The notes beneath the pieces were generated by a model. It did no database searches. It saw only the letters and a program-made list of their open reading frames with translations, and was not told the origin of the DNA. Positions 35,953-45,555 of a DNA stretch of 64,000 bases are shown here, piece after piece (the stretch's first letter is position 1; the number at the start of each line of letters is the position of its first letter). Origin of the DNA: Pseudomonas sp. GD03919 (GTDB taxonomy: Bacteria > Pseudomonadota > Gammaproteobacteria > Pseudomonadales > Pseudomonadaceae); NCBI RefSeq assembly GCF_029814935.1, contig NZ_CP104582.1:4464001-4528000 (forward strand), read 5' to 3'. The translations under genes were made by a program, and so were the position numbers.

Positions 35953-37989
35953 TCATTCCTGCGCCTGCACGTTGCGATACATCTGCAAGCGCGCTGCTTC
36001 ATGCAGGCCACGTCCCAGCGCCAACAAGCGCTGGAATTCCTCGGGGTGCTGCTCGGCGACGTTGTCGCGCGGGGTCGGCGAGCGCAGGTCGTGCAGCGTC
36101 GGCGAGCTGCCGTCGTGTTGCATCTGCACGAGAAAGTCGCGCGTCACCGCGCCGATCACCGGGAAGGTGCCTTCCTGCAGCACCAGCGGCACCACGCGTT
36201 CGCCTTCCGGCGCCGGCAGTTGCAGGTCACGACCGAGGCCGCCGTTGTCGAAGGGCACGCCGACCATGCCGGCCACCGTCGGCAGCAGGTCGGCCAGGCC
36301 CACGGCTTCGTCGAACTCACGCGGCGTCAGCCATTTCGGTGCATGGATCAGCAGCGGCACGTTGTTGCTCTCCAGCCCCAGTTGCTCGAAGGCCGGCGCC
36401 ATGTGCGGAATCTGACTGATGCGGGTGTTGTGGTCGCCGAAGAAGACGAAAATGGTGTCGTCGTAGAAGCCCTGCTCCTTGGCCAGCTCCATCAGGCGGC
36501 CGATGTTGAAGTCGAGCAGGCGCACCGCGTTGTACTGCTCGACGCTGCGCGAGCCGGCCTGCTGCACCTGTTCCAGCGGCAGGTCGAGCGCCTCGAAACC
36601 GTCGTTATCCTTGGGAATGGTGAAGGGCCGGTGGTTGCCGGAGGTCTGCAGGTAGGCGAAGAACGGCTTGTCCTTGGGCAGAGCGCCGAGAATGCGCGTG
36701 CTTTCCTTGAAGAAATCCAGGTCGGAGATGCCCCACACGTCCACCTGGGGCGACTGCCAGTCACGCTCTTCATAGAGCTGCACGTCGTCGATACTCTGGC
36801 GGATCAGCGCATTGATGTTGGCCCAGCCGGCGTTGCCGCCGATCATGTAGAACTTCTCATAGCCGTCGAGCGCATTGATCAGCGTGCGTTGGCGGGCGAT
36901 CAGCGGGTTGCGCGTGGCGGTCTCCTGGCGCGACACATCGGGGATGCCGGTAATGCTCGCCCACACCGTCTTGGCAGTGCCGGTCACCGGCACGTAGAAG
37001 TGGCGGAAGAACCAGCTCTCCTTGGCCAGCCGATCCAGATTCGGCGTCGGGTTCAGCGGGTTGCCGTAGGCGCCCACGGCGCTGGTGCCGAGGGATTCGA
37101 GCATGACGAAAACCACGTTGGGCTGGCGCTCGGCCTGGATGCGGTGCGCCTGCGGCCGCTGGTGGCGGAAGAAGTTCAGCGCCTGCGCATCGCGCTCGCT
37201 GACGCCCAGGTAATCGGCCACCACCTCGTAGTGCTCGCGCGTGGCGGCCTCGTCGAAGGCGGCGGGTTCGAGCTTGAGGGTATCGAAGAGAAACAGCGCC
37301 GGATTGATCCCGAGCGCACCGACCTGACTGTTACCGCTGTAAAAGGCATCGCTCCAGCGCAGCGGCACCGGGTTCTCCAGGTTCAGCGCGCTGGCGCGGC
37401 CGAGCAGGCCGAAGAACACCAGCACAGCGACCACTGCCGCACCGCCGAGGGCCGGCAACACACCGACCTGCTGAGCCTGCGGCCGGTCCAGGGTCGCGCG
37501 CTCCAGGCGCAGCAACGCCCAGGCCGACAGCGCTACACCGGCCAGCCAGGCCAGGGTTATCCACAGCACCGGGTAGGTCTGCCAGAGCATGCCGGCGGAG
37601 ATCTGCGCGTCGCCGGCAAAGCGCAGCACCGTGGCGTTGAGGCGCACGCCCAGGTAGGCATAGTGGCCGAAGTCGATGATGTACAGCAGGCCCAGCAGCG
37701 CCACGGCCAACACCAGGTAACCGCGCAGCAGCCAGCGCATGGCACGAAAACGCGCCAGGCGCAGCTTGGGCAGCGCCAGCAGAATGCCGACCGGCAGCAT
37801 CAGCAGCAGGGCCAGGCGCAGGTCGAAGCGCAGGCCGATGCCGAGCGTGGGCAGCACGTCAGGGTCGCTGATGCTGTCGACAGCGGAAAAGCCCAGCAGG
37901 AACAGCATGCGCAGGGCGGCGAAGATAACGAACAGCAGCGCCGTCAGGCCTGCCAGGTAATGCAGGCGGCGGGATTTCAGCCAGCTCAT
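35953..37989 (-). CDS. LtaS-like membrane sulfatase/phosphoglycerol transferase
   Basis: 678 residues: five N-terminal membrane helices (residues about 10-200), then an extracytoplasmic alkaline-phosphatase-superfamily domain. Metal and active-site motifs seen are VVFVMLESLGTSAVGAYG, VPVTGTAKTVWASITG with the nucleophilic Thr, and FVFFGDHNTR. In firmicutes LtaS polymerises glycerol phosphate; in gram-negatives relatives such as OpgB and EptA modify glucans or lipid A. The substrate here is unknown. The start overlaps the end of the upstream gene by 4 bp, showing an operon with 37986-39846. Confidence 0.9.
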   Translation of the reverse strand: MSWLKSRRLHYLAGLTALLFVIFAALRMLFLLGFSAVDSISDPDVLPTLGIGLRFDLRLALLLMLPVGILLALPKLRLARFRAMRWLLRGYLVLAVALLGLLYIIDFGHYAYLGVRLNATVLRFAGDAQISAGMLWQTYPVLWITLAWLAGVALSAWALLRLERATLDRPQAQQVGVLPALGGAAVVAVLVFFGLLGRASALNLENPVPLRWSDAFYSGNSQVGALGINPALFLFDTLKLEPAAFDEAATREHYEVVADYLGVSERDAQALNFFRHQRPQAHRIQAERQPNVVFVMLESLGTSAVGAYGNPLNPTPNLDRLAKESWFFRHFYVPVTGTAKTVWASITGIPDVSRQETATRNPLIARQRTLINALDGYEKFYMIGGNAGWANINALIRQSIDDVQLYEERDWQSPQVDVWGISDLDFFKESTRILGALPKDKPFFAYLQTSGNHRPFTIPKDNDGFEALDLPLEQVQQAGSRSVEQYNAVRLLDFNIGRLMELAKEQGFYDDTIFVFFGDHNTRISQIPHMAPAFEQLGLESNNVPLLIHAPKWLTPREFDEAVGLADLLPTVAGMVGVPFDNGGLGRDLQLPAPEGERVVPLVLQEGTFPVIGAVTRDFLVQMQHDGSSPTLHDLRSPTPRDNVAEQHPEEFQRLLALGRGLHEAARLQMYRNVQAQE

Positions 37990-38576
37990 GCGAGTTTCCT
38001 TGTCGGTCGGGCCAGCAGCCAGCGCACAGCGGCACTCAGCAGCGCACCCAGGCTATAGAGGGCCAGGTAGGGGTCGATCAGGTAGTCCCAGTAATTTTCC
38101 GAGGCGCCCAGGCGCAGGGCGAAGGCCAGGGTTGCCAGCACCAGCGCCAGGGCGCCGAGCCAGCTGCGCTGGAGGATCAGCACCGCGCACAGCAAGCCCA
38201 GCACCAGCAGCATCGGCCGGGGTTCGAAGCCCAGCTGATAGGGGTCGGCATAGCTCAGGCCGAGTGCTGCCGGATAGAGCAGCACGGCCAGGCCGGCGAA
38301 CAGCGCCAGGCTGGCCAGCCGATCACGCGAGCTTGCAGGCGCCAGGCCAAAGCGGCTCAGGGTCGCCCAGCCCAGCAGCACCAGGCTAGCCACCGACAGA
38401 TCGCCGATATAGGTACGCAACTGCAGCGCCAGGCTGATGCCCTGCGCCGGCAGCAGGCTGAGCAGCAGGCAGCCCGCCAGCAGGATGCCGCGCTGCAGGG
38501 CGGTACGCGCCAGCCGGGTGAAGATCAGGAACAGCAACAGGGTAAAGGCCAGGTGTGGCAGCCAGAAATCAGTCAT
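37986..38576 (-). CDS. Multi-pass membrane protein of unknown function
   Basis: 196 residues with six hydrophobic segments and few charged residues. No catalytic motif is seen. It overlaps the sialidase-like gene upstream by 8 bp and the sulfatase gene downstream by 4 bp, so it is tightly coupled in a three-gene operon. A partner role for the LtaS-like enzyme, such as presenting a lipid substrate, is only inference. Confidence 0.8.
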   Translation of the reverse strand: MTDFWLPHLAFTLLLFLIFTRLARTALQRGILLAGCLLLSLLPAQGISLALQLRTYIGDLSVASLVLLGWATLSRFGLAPASSRDRLASLALFAGLAVLLYPAALGLSYADPYQLGFEPRPMLLVLGLLCAVLILQRSWLGALALVLATLAFALRLGASENYWDYLIDPYLALYSLGALLSAAVRWLLARPTRKLA

Positions 38577-39846
38577 GCGGGTGGCGCTCCGAGAGCCAGG
38601 CCTCGTTGAAGGTCAGGTGCTTGATGAACATGTCGTTCCACGAATAGACCAGGTGATAGGCACCCTCGCGATCACGGACGAAGTAGGGATATTCGTAGTC
38701 GAAGGAACAACCGTCGTCGCTGCACATGCGCGCGCTCACCCGCTCGAGGAAGGTCGCCTGCTGCTCGGGCTTGCCGCCGCTGGCGAGGTATTTCTCACTG
38801 ACCACGGCGGGAAATTGATCGTGCGGGATCGGTTCGCCCCAGGGGTTGGGGCTTTCGTCGAGCTCACCCAGGTTACGCCAGTTGCTCAGGTTAGCGTCGG
38901 TGGCATAGAGCGTCAGGCGAAAGCGCCCGTCTTCAAGGTCATTCATCGCCACCAGCAAGCTGCCGTCCGGGCGGCCGACCGCCGCCAGGGACGAGTTGGG
39001 GTTGCTCGGCTCCACCGGCTCGGGCTGGCTCCAGTTGCGCCCGGCGTCCTCGCTGTAGCTGGCCAGCACGCGGTGATGCTCCTCGCCGGCATAGCGCAAA
39101 AGGGCCACGGCGCGGCGTTCGTCCAGCGCCACCACGGTCGGTTGCAGAGAGTCTCGCCCCTTGCCGATGCGATACTTACCCAGCACTTCGCCAGCGGCGC
39201 TCAGATGCAGGTACTCGGGAAACTTGCCGAGGAACTCGTGATACACCGGCAAGCCGATGCTGCCGTCGGCGTGGAACACCGGCGCGGCGCGCACCAGCGT
39301 GCTGATATTGAGAAAGGGGCTGGTGACCAGTTGCCGGGGCGCCGACCAGGTTTCACCGAGGTCGTCGGAAACCATGGCATTGACCGCGCTACCAGCCCAG
39401 CCGCCGAGCGATACCGAGACGTAGAACAGCCAGAGGCGGTTGTCCGGCGCCAGGCTGATTACCGGGTTGCCCAGCTTGCGGATGTGCTTGCCCACGGCAC
39501 GCTGGGTCGACTCGCGGCTGGCCAGCACACGCTCGGCGCTCCACTGGCTACTGGCGGCATCGAAGCGTGCGGCGCGAATCTGTACGTCGGCAGCGCCTTC
39601 GCGCGTGCCGGCGAACCAGACCGCCATCAGATCACCGCCAGGCAGGTCGGTGATGGAGGCGGAATGAACGAAATCCTCCAGATCGGAGGAGGCAAAATGC
39701 GCCGCCATGGCGGGTGTCGTATTGCCCGGCAGAGCGGGGACGCGGGCAAAGGGCGCCAATTCGTGCGAGCTGCCGGCGAGCCAGGCGTAGGCGAACACGG
39801 AGGCAGCACCCAACAGCAGGGCGCAAGTCTTGAAGGTTGAAGTCAT
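38569..39846 (-). CDS. Sialidase-like beta-propeller protein
   Basis: 425 residues with an N-terminal membrane anchor or signal (TCALLLGAASVFAYAWLAGS). The rest has BNR/Asp-box-like repeats (SDDLGETWS near residue 165, SEDAGRNWSQ, DGSIGLPVYHEF) and an early FAGTREG that resembles the substrate-site Arg of this fold. The closing FDYEYPYFVRDREGAYHLVYSW is typical of a group often named exo-alpha-sialidase or neuraminidase-like. True sialidase activity is unproven; a glycan-binding or hydrolase role is likely. It heads the operon with the membrane protein and LtaS-like enzyme. Confidence 0.85.
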   Translation of the reverse strand: MTSTFKTCALLLGAASVFAYAWLAGSSHELAPFARVPALPGNTTPAMAAHFASSDLEDFVHSASITDLPGGDLMAVWFAGTREGAADVQIRAARFDAASSQWSAERVLASRESTQRAVGKHIRKLGNPVISLAPDNRLWLFYVSVSLGGWAGSAVNAMVSDDLGETWSAPRQLVTSPFLNISTLVRAAPVFHADGSIGLPVYHEFLGKFPEYLHLSAAGEVLGKYRIGKGRDSLQPTVVALDERRAVALLRYAGEEHHRVLASYSEDAGRNWSQPEPVEPSNPNSSLAAVGRPDGSLLVAMNDLEDGRFRLTLYATDANLSNWRNLGELDESPNPWGEPIPHDQFPAVVSEKYLASGGKPEQQATFLERVSARMCSDDGCSFDYEYPYFVRDREGAYHLVYSWNDMFIKHLTFNEAWLSERHPHD

Positions 39847-39856
39847 GGTCGCGGAT

Positions 39857-40159
39857 TCAGGGATGTCGGGGCAATGCCAGCTGTGCGCTGGCCACGTCTT
39901 CTACAGGCTGGGCATCGACCGGATCGTAATAGATTTCCAGCTTGCGACCTTCACGGTCGAAGCCATAGATCTCGTAGCAATTACCGGGGGTGATGCGGAA
40001 CTTGGTGATCTGCACGCCCTGGCGCTTCATCTGCTCGCGGAACTGCGATTCGGGCATCCAGGCGCTGCGATCAGGGCGGGCGCATTCGGGATCGGCCAGT
40101 AACGGTGTGGCGCACAGCATCAGCAGACTGCCCAGTACGGCTCGGGCTAAACGGGGCAT
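39857..40159 (-). CDS. PepSY-domain exported protein
   Basis: 100 residues with a signal peptide ending TPLLA. The mature part has a PepSY repeat: SQFREQMKRQGVQITKFRITPGNCYEIYGFDREGRK. Similar small PepSY proteins are thought to bind or inhibit extracytoplasmic proteases or sensors. It shares about half of its residues with the next gene upstream (40201-40470), so they are tandem paralogues. Confidence 0.88.
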   Translation of the reverse strand: MPRLARAVLGSLLMLCATPLLADPECARPDRSAWMPESQFREQMKRQGVQITKFRITPGNCYEIYGFDREGRKLEIYYDPVDAQPVEDVASAQLALPRHP

Positions 40160-40200
40160 GGTAGGTTCTCGTCAAGAAGGCATAACGCCTGGGGTGATGA

Positions 40201-40470
40201 TCAGTCTTTGCTCTCGGTCTTCACGGCGTTGCCGCTGACCGGGTCATGGTAGATCTCGACTTTACGGCCTTCTCGATCAAAACCATAGATCTCGTAGCAA
40301 TTGCCTTCGGTGATCTTGAACGTGTTGATTCTGTAACCATCGGCCACGAGTTTGGCCTGAAACTGCTCGGGGTCCTGCCAGGTTGAACGCTCGGCCGTGG
40401 CGCATTCGGTCTTGGCCAAGGCCGGCGCGGCGCATGCCAGCAGAGCGGGAACGAGCAGTAGACGACGCAT
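40201..40470 (-). CDS. PepSY-domain exported protein (paralogue)
   Basis: 89 residues from ATG 40470, chosen because AGGAG lies upstream. Signal peptide MRRLLLVPALLACAAPALA, then a PepSY core FQAKLVADGYRINTFKITEG with NCYEIYGFDREGRKVEIYHDP, which is almost identical over that stretch to the downstream paralogue. Transcribed together with it (41-bp gap). Function unknown. Confidence 0.88.
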   Translation of the reverse strand: MRRLLLVPALLACAAPALAKTECATAERSTWQDPEQFQAKLVADGYRINTFKITEGNCYEIYGFDREGRKVEIYHDPVSGNAVKTESKD

Positions 40471-40680
40471 GAGAAGGCTCCTGATGTGGTGCGGTGGCGT
40501 CACTCTCGGCACAAAGGCTTAACGAAAACTTAAGACTCATACCGCGTTACATCTTCCAACCCCGTGCCGGTGACAAGGCAATTTGGCCATTTCGATCCCC
40601 TTTTGGCCGTTGCCAATGTTCTCGACGCTGGTCAGGCAGGCGAACAATGCAGGCAAAACAACGAGCCTGGAGCGCTTTGC

Positions 40681-41709
<1,029 letters not shown>

Positions 41710-41742
41710 CCGCCCGGTTGTGGGAGGCACTTTAGGGATGTT

Positions 41743-41839
41743 CTGAAAAAGTTATTTATCGTCACTCCCGCGAAGGCGGGAGCCCAGGAGTTTCGCAGGT
41801 TCTGGATTCCCGCTTGCGCGGGAATGACGAGTTTTTCAG
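41743..41839. repeat. Short inverted-repeat element with CTGAAAAA ends
   Basis: 97 bp bounded by CTGAAAAA and TTTTTCAG, with inner arms CGTCACTCCCGCGAAGGCGG and CCGC...GGGAATGACG. Elements with TCCCGCGAAGGCGGGA-type arms are widespread in proteobacterial intergenic DNA. It lies between aphA and the binding-protein gene, and could form a strong hairpin between them. Confidence 0.8.
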
Positions 41840-41934
41840 AGTTTCCTTAGCGGCGACTTATCGGGGCACTTGGCTTCATGCGATTGCCCTACGGGTACAG
41901 AAGAAGACCAACAACACTTCAGGGGTGAGAAACG

Positions 41935-43029
41935 ATGAAAGCCATCAAACAGATGCTTGGCGCCGCCCTGTGCGGCGCCACCCTGCTCAGCGGCGCAGTG
42001 CAGGCCAAGGAGCTGCGCGTATACAACTGGGCCGACTACATCCTCCCGGAGGTGCCCAAGGACTTCCAGAAGGAATCCGGCATCCAGATCACCTGGGACA
42101 CCTTCGAGACCAACGAGGCGTTGGAAGCCAAGCTGCTCACCGGCAACTCCGGCTATGACCTGGTGATCCCGTCCAACCAGTTCCTCGAAACCCAGATCAA
42201 GGCCGGCGTATTCGCCCCGCTGGATAAGTCCAAGCTGCCCAACTGGAAGAATCTCGACCCGGTGCTGCTTGGCCTGCTGGAGAAGAACGACCCGGGCAAC
42301 CAGTACGGCGTGCCCTACATGTACGGCACCGTGCTGATCGGCTACAACCCGGACAAGGTCAAGGCTGCGCTCGGTGACGACGCGCCGGTCAACAGCTGGG
42401 ACCTGGTGTTCAAGCCCGAGTACATGGAGAAGCTGAAATCCTGCGGCGTGGCCATGCTCGACTCGCCCACCGAGATTATCCCCATCGCCCTGCACTACCT
42501 GGGCCTCGACCCCAACAGCGCCAACCCGGCCGACTACGACAAGGTCACCGAACTGCTGCTCAAGGTGCGCCCCTACGTGGCCTACTTCCACTCCGCCAAG
42601 TACATGACCGACATCGCCAACGGCGATATCTGCGTGGCCATCGGCTACTCCGGCAGCTTCTACCAGTTCGCCAACCGCGCCAAGGAAGCCGGCAACGGCG
42701 TGGTGATCAACTGGCGTCTGCCGAAAGAAGGCGCGCCGATCTGGTTCGACACCTGGGCCATCCCCAAGAGCGCGCAGAACGTCGACGAGGCGCATGCCTT
42801 CATCAACCACCTGCTCGAACCCAAGGTGATCGCGCCGATCAGCGACTTTCTCGGCTACCCCAACCCCAACGTGCCGGGCATGCAGCTGGTGGGCGCGGAA
42901 ATCGCCGACGACCACGACCTGACCCCGACGCCGGAGCTGCAGAAGTCGCTGTACGTGGTGCAGCCGCTGCCGCAGAAGATCGAGCGTGTGCGTACGCGGG
43001 CGTGGACGTCGATCAAGTCGGGTAAGTGA
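41935..43029 (+). CDS. Polyamine ABC-transporter substrate-binding protein (PotF/SpuD type)
   Basis: 364 residues with a signal peptide ending SGAVQA. The PotF-type features are present: RVYNWADYILPEVPKDFQKE near the N-terminus, TNEALEAKLLTGNSGYDLVIPS, and YSGSFYQFANRA. It would bind putrescine, spermidine or acetylated derivatives in the periplasm. The neighbouring acetylpolyamine amidohydrolase makes uptake of acetylpolyamines attractive. No permease or ATPase genes are in the window, so it must share a transporter encoded elsewhere. Confidence 0.9.
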   Translation: MKAIKQMLGAALCGATLLSGAVQAKELRVYNWADYILPEVPKDFQKESGIQITWDTFETNEALEAKLLTGNSGYDLVIPSNQFLETQIKAGVFAPLDKSKLPNWKNLDPVLLGLLEKNDPGNQYGVPYMYGTVLIGYNPDKVKAALGDDAPVNSWDLVFKPEYMEKLKSCGVAMLDSPTEIIPIALHYLGLDPNSANPADYDKVTELLLKVRPYVAYFHSAKYMTDIANGDICVAIGYSGSFYQFANRAKEAGNGVVINWRLPKEGAPIWFDTWAIPKSAQNVDEAHAFINHLLEPKVIAPISDFLGYPNPNVPGMQLVGAEIADDHDLTPTPELQKSLYVVQPLPQKIERVRTRAWTSIKSGK

Positions 43030-43345
43030 TTCGTCGCTAAAGGCTCGCGGCTGAAGCGGAATGCCGCCCACGACGCACTTTGTACCGATGGTGCCCACGC
43101 TCTGCGTGGGCACCTGCGTTTGCGACGCTGCGCGTTATGCCTGGCTGCGCTGGTGACTGTGAAGGTCGTGACGGGCGCAGAGCGTCCCGGGCTGCGTTAC
43201 CACGCTGAGCCAGGGAACGATCAAGATGCATCTTCTGATCTTTGCAGGATCATAGGATGGGCAGAGCAACGCGAAACCCATCACCTGCCCTGGGTTTCGC
43301 TGTGCTCAATCCAGGCTACGTGCTGGCTTCGCTAAGCATCTATCG
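43030..43345. other. Gene-free gap with hairpin at the left edge of the R-M insertion
   Basis: 316 bp without a supportable gene. It holds a hairpin GTGCCCACGC/GCGTGGGCAC (43091-43113) and a GGGTTTCGCTGTGCTC-type repeat near 43290. The left boundary of the accessory R-M block probably lies within it; no direct repeat marking an exact junction was found. Confidence 0.6.
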
Positions 43346-43717
43346 CTAGCCGTCCTCGCGTTCGAGCCGGCTTAACATACGCATGAACTCCAAAGCCAGT
43401 TTCTGATTCGCTGGCGACAGATCGCGGAAACCTTGCCGTAGCTGGAGCGCCTCGCGTGAATAGTCCGTCTCGTGCGTTTTTCTCACAGACAGCAGCGCTC
43501 CCGATTCGATTTTGAAGCCCTCAGCTTCCGCGTAGATTGCGGTCACGCTGGTATTCAGAGCCCTTGCTAGACGCTCCAGCAATGCCAGGGATGGGCTGCT
43601 CTTACCTTGCTCGATGCGCGACAGGTTGCTGGTGGCCGTTTCGACCTCCAGTGCCAATTTTTCCTGAGTGAGCTGGCGCTCCTGGCGCAGCGCGTAGATG
43701 ACTTGGCCGATGTGCAT
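43346..43717 (-). CDS. XRE-family regulator, probable controller of the R-M locus
   Basis: 123 residues. The N-terminal 60 residues are a Cro/C1-type helix-turn-helix (IGQVIYALRQERQLTQEKLA, then ATSNLSRIEQGKSSPSLALLERLARAL). The C-terminal tail is helical without a known domain. It diverges from mod, and two 17-bp palindromes lie between the genes, 23 and 66 bp from its ATG, so it likely acts like a restriction-modification controller (C) protein. Such controllers are best known in type II systems. Confidence 0.88.
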   Translation of the reverse strand: MHIGQVIYALRQERQLTQEKLALEVETATSNLSRIEQGKSSPSLALLERLARALNTSVTAIYAEAEGFKIESGALLSVRKTHETDYSREALQLRQGFRDLSPANQKLALEFMRMLSRLEREDG

Positions 43718-43739
43718 GGGGCGCGATTCTTTGCCCCGC

Positions 43740-43756
43740 TTTGCCTTTGAGGCAAA
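43740..43756. promoter_or_regulatory. Palindromic operator 1 (proximal to the XRE gene)
   Basis: Perfect inverted repeat TTTGCCTTTGAGGCAAA apart from the central bases. It matches operator 2 at 15 of 17 positions and lies between the XRE and mod genes. An extra TTTGCC half-site occurs at 43730-43735. Confidence 0.75.
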
Positions 43757-43782
43757 ACAATCAAAGCAAATTACTTTATGAT

Positions 43783-43799
43783 TTTGCCTTTAAAGCAAA
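43783..43799. promoter_or_regulatory. Palindromic operator 2 (proximal to mod)
   Basis: TTTGCCTTTAAAGCAAA, 43 bp (about four helical turns) from operator 1, so two regulator dimers could bind the same face of the DNA. Direct TCAAAGCAAA lies between them. No other close match was noticed in the window. Confidence 0.75.
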
Positions 43800-43848
43800 T
43801 AGCTCGGCCGATCATTGCGTCGAGCGGTTTCAGGACAAGGCGAAACGC

Positions 43849-45543
43849 ATGCCAACGCTGCATTGGGTCGGGAAGGACAAGGTCAAACACCACCATCGTG
43901 ACGTGCCCTACCGGGTACTGCTCGACGACCACCACTATCAGGCACCTGCCGGCACGCCAGGTAACAGCACGGACAACCGCATCATCCAGGGCGACAACCT
44001 GGAAGCGCTGAAAAGCCTGCTGCCCGAGTTCGAGGGCAAGGTGCAATGCATCTACATCGACCCGCCTTACAACACGGGCAATGAAGGCTGGGTGTACAAC
44101 GACAACGTCAACGATCCACGTATCAAGAAGTGGCTGGGGCAAGTCGTCGGCAAGGAAGGCGAGGATATGAGCCGCCACGATAAGTGGCTGTGCATGATGT
44201 ATCCACGGTTGAAGTTATTACATCGCCTACTCAAAGATGATGGAGTCATTCTTATCAGCATTGACAGGAATGAACTGGCCTCACTCAAGACAATCATGGA
44301 TGAAATATTTCTTGCCTCCAACTGGGTGGGAGAAATTTGCTGGCGTAATGTTACTGACAATAACCCCACCAACATCTCGCTAGAGCATGAGTATGTAATC
44401 TGCTATGCCAAGAAGAAATCATCAATCGAAGCCATCTGGAAATCAGCCGAACTTGCATCTAAACAAGCCTTGATTGACCTGGGTGAGCAGATAGTAAGCA
44501 GGCATGGCAGCGCCAAGGGAATGCAAGAAGAATATTCGGCTTGGTATAAAGAGCATAAGCATGAAATATGGCCATTTCAAGATTATAAGTTCATAGATTC
44601 AGGCGGCATCTATACAGGAAGCCGCAGCGTTCATAACCCTGGGAAAGAGGGTTATAGATACGAAGCCCCCAATGACGTTATACATCCAAGAACTGGAAAG
44701 CCGTGCAAGCAGCCACTTATGGGATATAGATTCCCATGGGAGACAATGCAGTCACTGCTTGAGCAGGACAGGATCATCTTCGGCAAAGATGAATCAAAGC
44801 TCGTAGAGTTAAAGCTTTATGTAAGCGACTACAAGTCGAAGTTTTCGTCCGTCATTGAGCTTGACGGACGAACCGGCACAAATGAGATCAAGGCAATATT
44901 CCCTGAAAACAACCGCCCTTTCGACTACCCAAAGCCTTCAGAATTGATATTTGATTTCTTATCTTTTTCGTCCAAGCCTGACGCAGTCATCCTCGATTCC
45001 TTCGCTGGCTCCGGTACCACGGCTCATGCCGTCCTCAAACTCAATGCTCAGGATGGCGGTAATCGCCGCTTTATCCTGATCGAGATGATGGACTACGCCG
45101 ACAGCCTGACCGCCGAGCGTGTGCGGCGGGTCATGAGCGGCTATGGCGAGGGCGACAAGGCGGTGGCCGGGCTGGGTGGTGCCTTCACCTTCCAGCGCTT
45201 GGGCGAACCGCTGTTCGACTCACAGCAACAGCTCAACCCTGCTGTCGGCCTGCCAGCCATCCGCAGCTATATCGCCTGGTTGGAGTGCATTCCTCGGCAG
45301 GAGCTGGCGTCTCTCGACAATCCCCGACATCGCTACTGGCTCGGCGAAGCCAATGGTCAGCGGGTGTTCTTCTGCTACGAGCCCGAGCGCATCACCTGCC
45401 TGGATATGGATCTGCTCAACGAGCTGATCCAGACGCCCGGGCCGACCCTGTTCTATGCCGATCAGTTGGCGCTGGGCGAGGAGCTTATGCGCCGGCACAA
45501 CCTGCGCTTCAAGAAGATCCCTCGCGATATCACCCGGATTTAA
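43849..45543 (+). CDS. mod: Type III-like DNA methyltransferase subunit (Mod)
   Basis: 564 residues from ATG 43849. An alternative TTG at 43742 would overlap operators and is less likely. Motif IV D71-P-P-Y74 (IYIDPPYNTG) comes before motif I F385-A-G-S-G, the order of beta-class N6-adenine methyltransferases such as type III Mod. Between them, about 44205-44990, lies the variable target-recognition region. Its base composition is distinctly lower in GC (for example 21 of 60 bases at 44521-44580, against 44 of 60 at 45121-45180), so this part probably came from another source. It should methylate adenine at an unknown site. The res gene follows after 12 bp. Confidence 0.92.
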   Translation: MPTLHWVGKDKVKHHHRDVPYRVLLDDHHYQAPAGTPGNSTDNRIIQGDNLEALKSLLPEFEGKVQCIYIDPPYNTGNEGWVYNDNVNDPRIKKWLGQVVGKEGEDMSRHDKWLCMMYPRLKLLHRLLKDDGVILISIDRNELASLKTIMDEIFLASNWVGEICWRNVTDNNPTNISLEHEYVICYAKKKSSIEAIWKSAELASKQALIDLGEQIVSRHGSAKGMQEEYSAWYKEHKHEIWPFQDYKFIDSGGIYTGSRSVHNPGKEGYRYEAPNDVIHPRTGKPCKQPLMGYRFPWETMQSLLEQDRIIFGKDESKLVELKLYVSDYKSKFSSVIELDGRTGTNEIKAIFPENNRPFDYPKPSELIFDFLSFSSKPDAVILDSFAGSGTTAHAVLKLNAQDGGNRRFILIEMMDYADSLTAERVRRVMSGYGEGDKAVAGLGGAFTFQRLGEPLFDSQQQLNPAVGLPAIRSYIAWLECIPRQELASLDNPRHRYWLGEANGQRVFFCYEPERITCLDMDLLNELIQTPGPTLFYADQLALGEELMRRHNLRFKKIPRDITRI

Positions 45544-45555
45544 GGAGTCACCGCA

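Noticed and set aside
43742..43848. TTG start for mod 36 codons upstream
   Set aside because: It would place both operator palindromes inside the coding region, and the added residues do not resemble Mod proteins.
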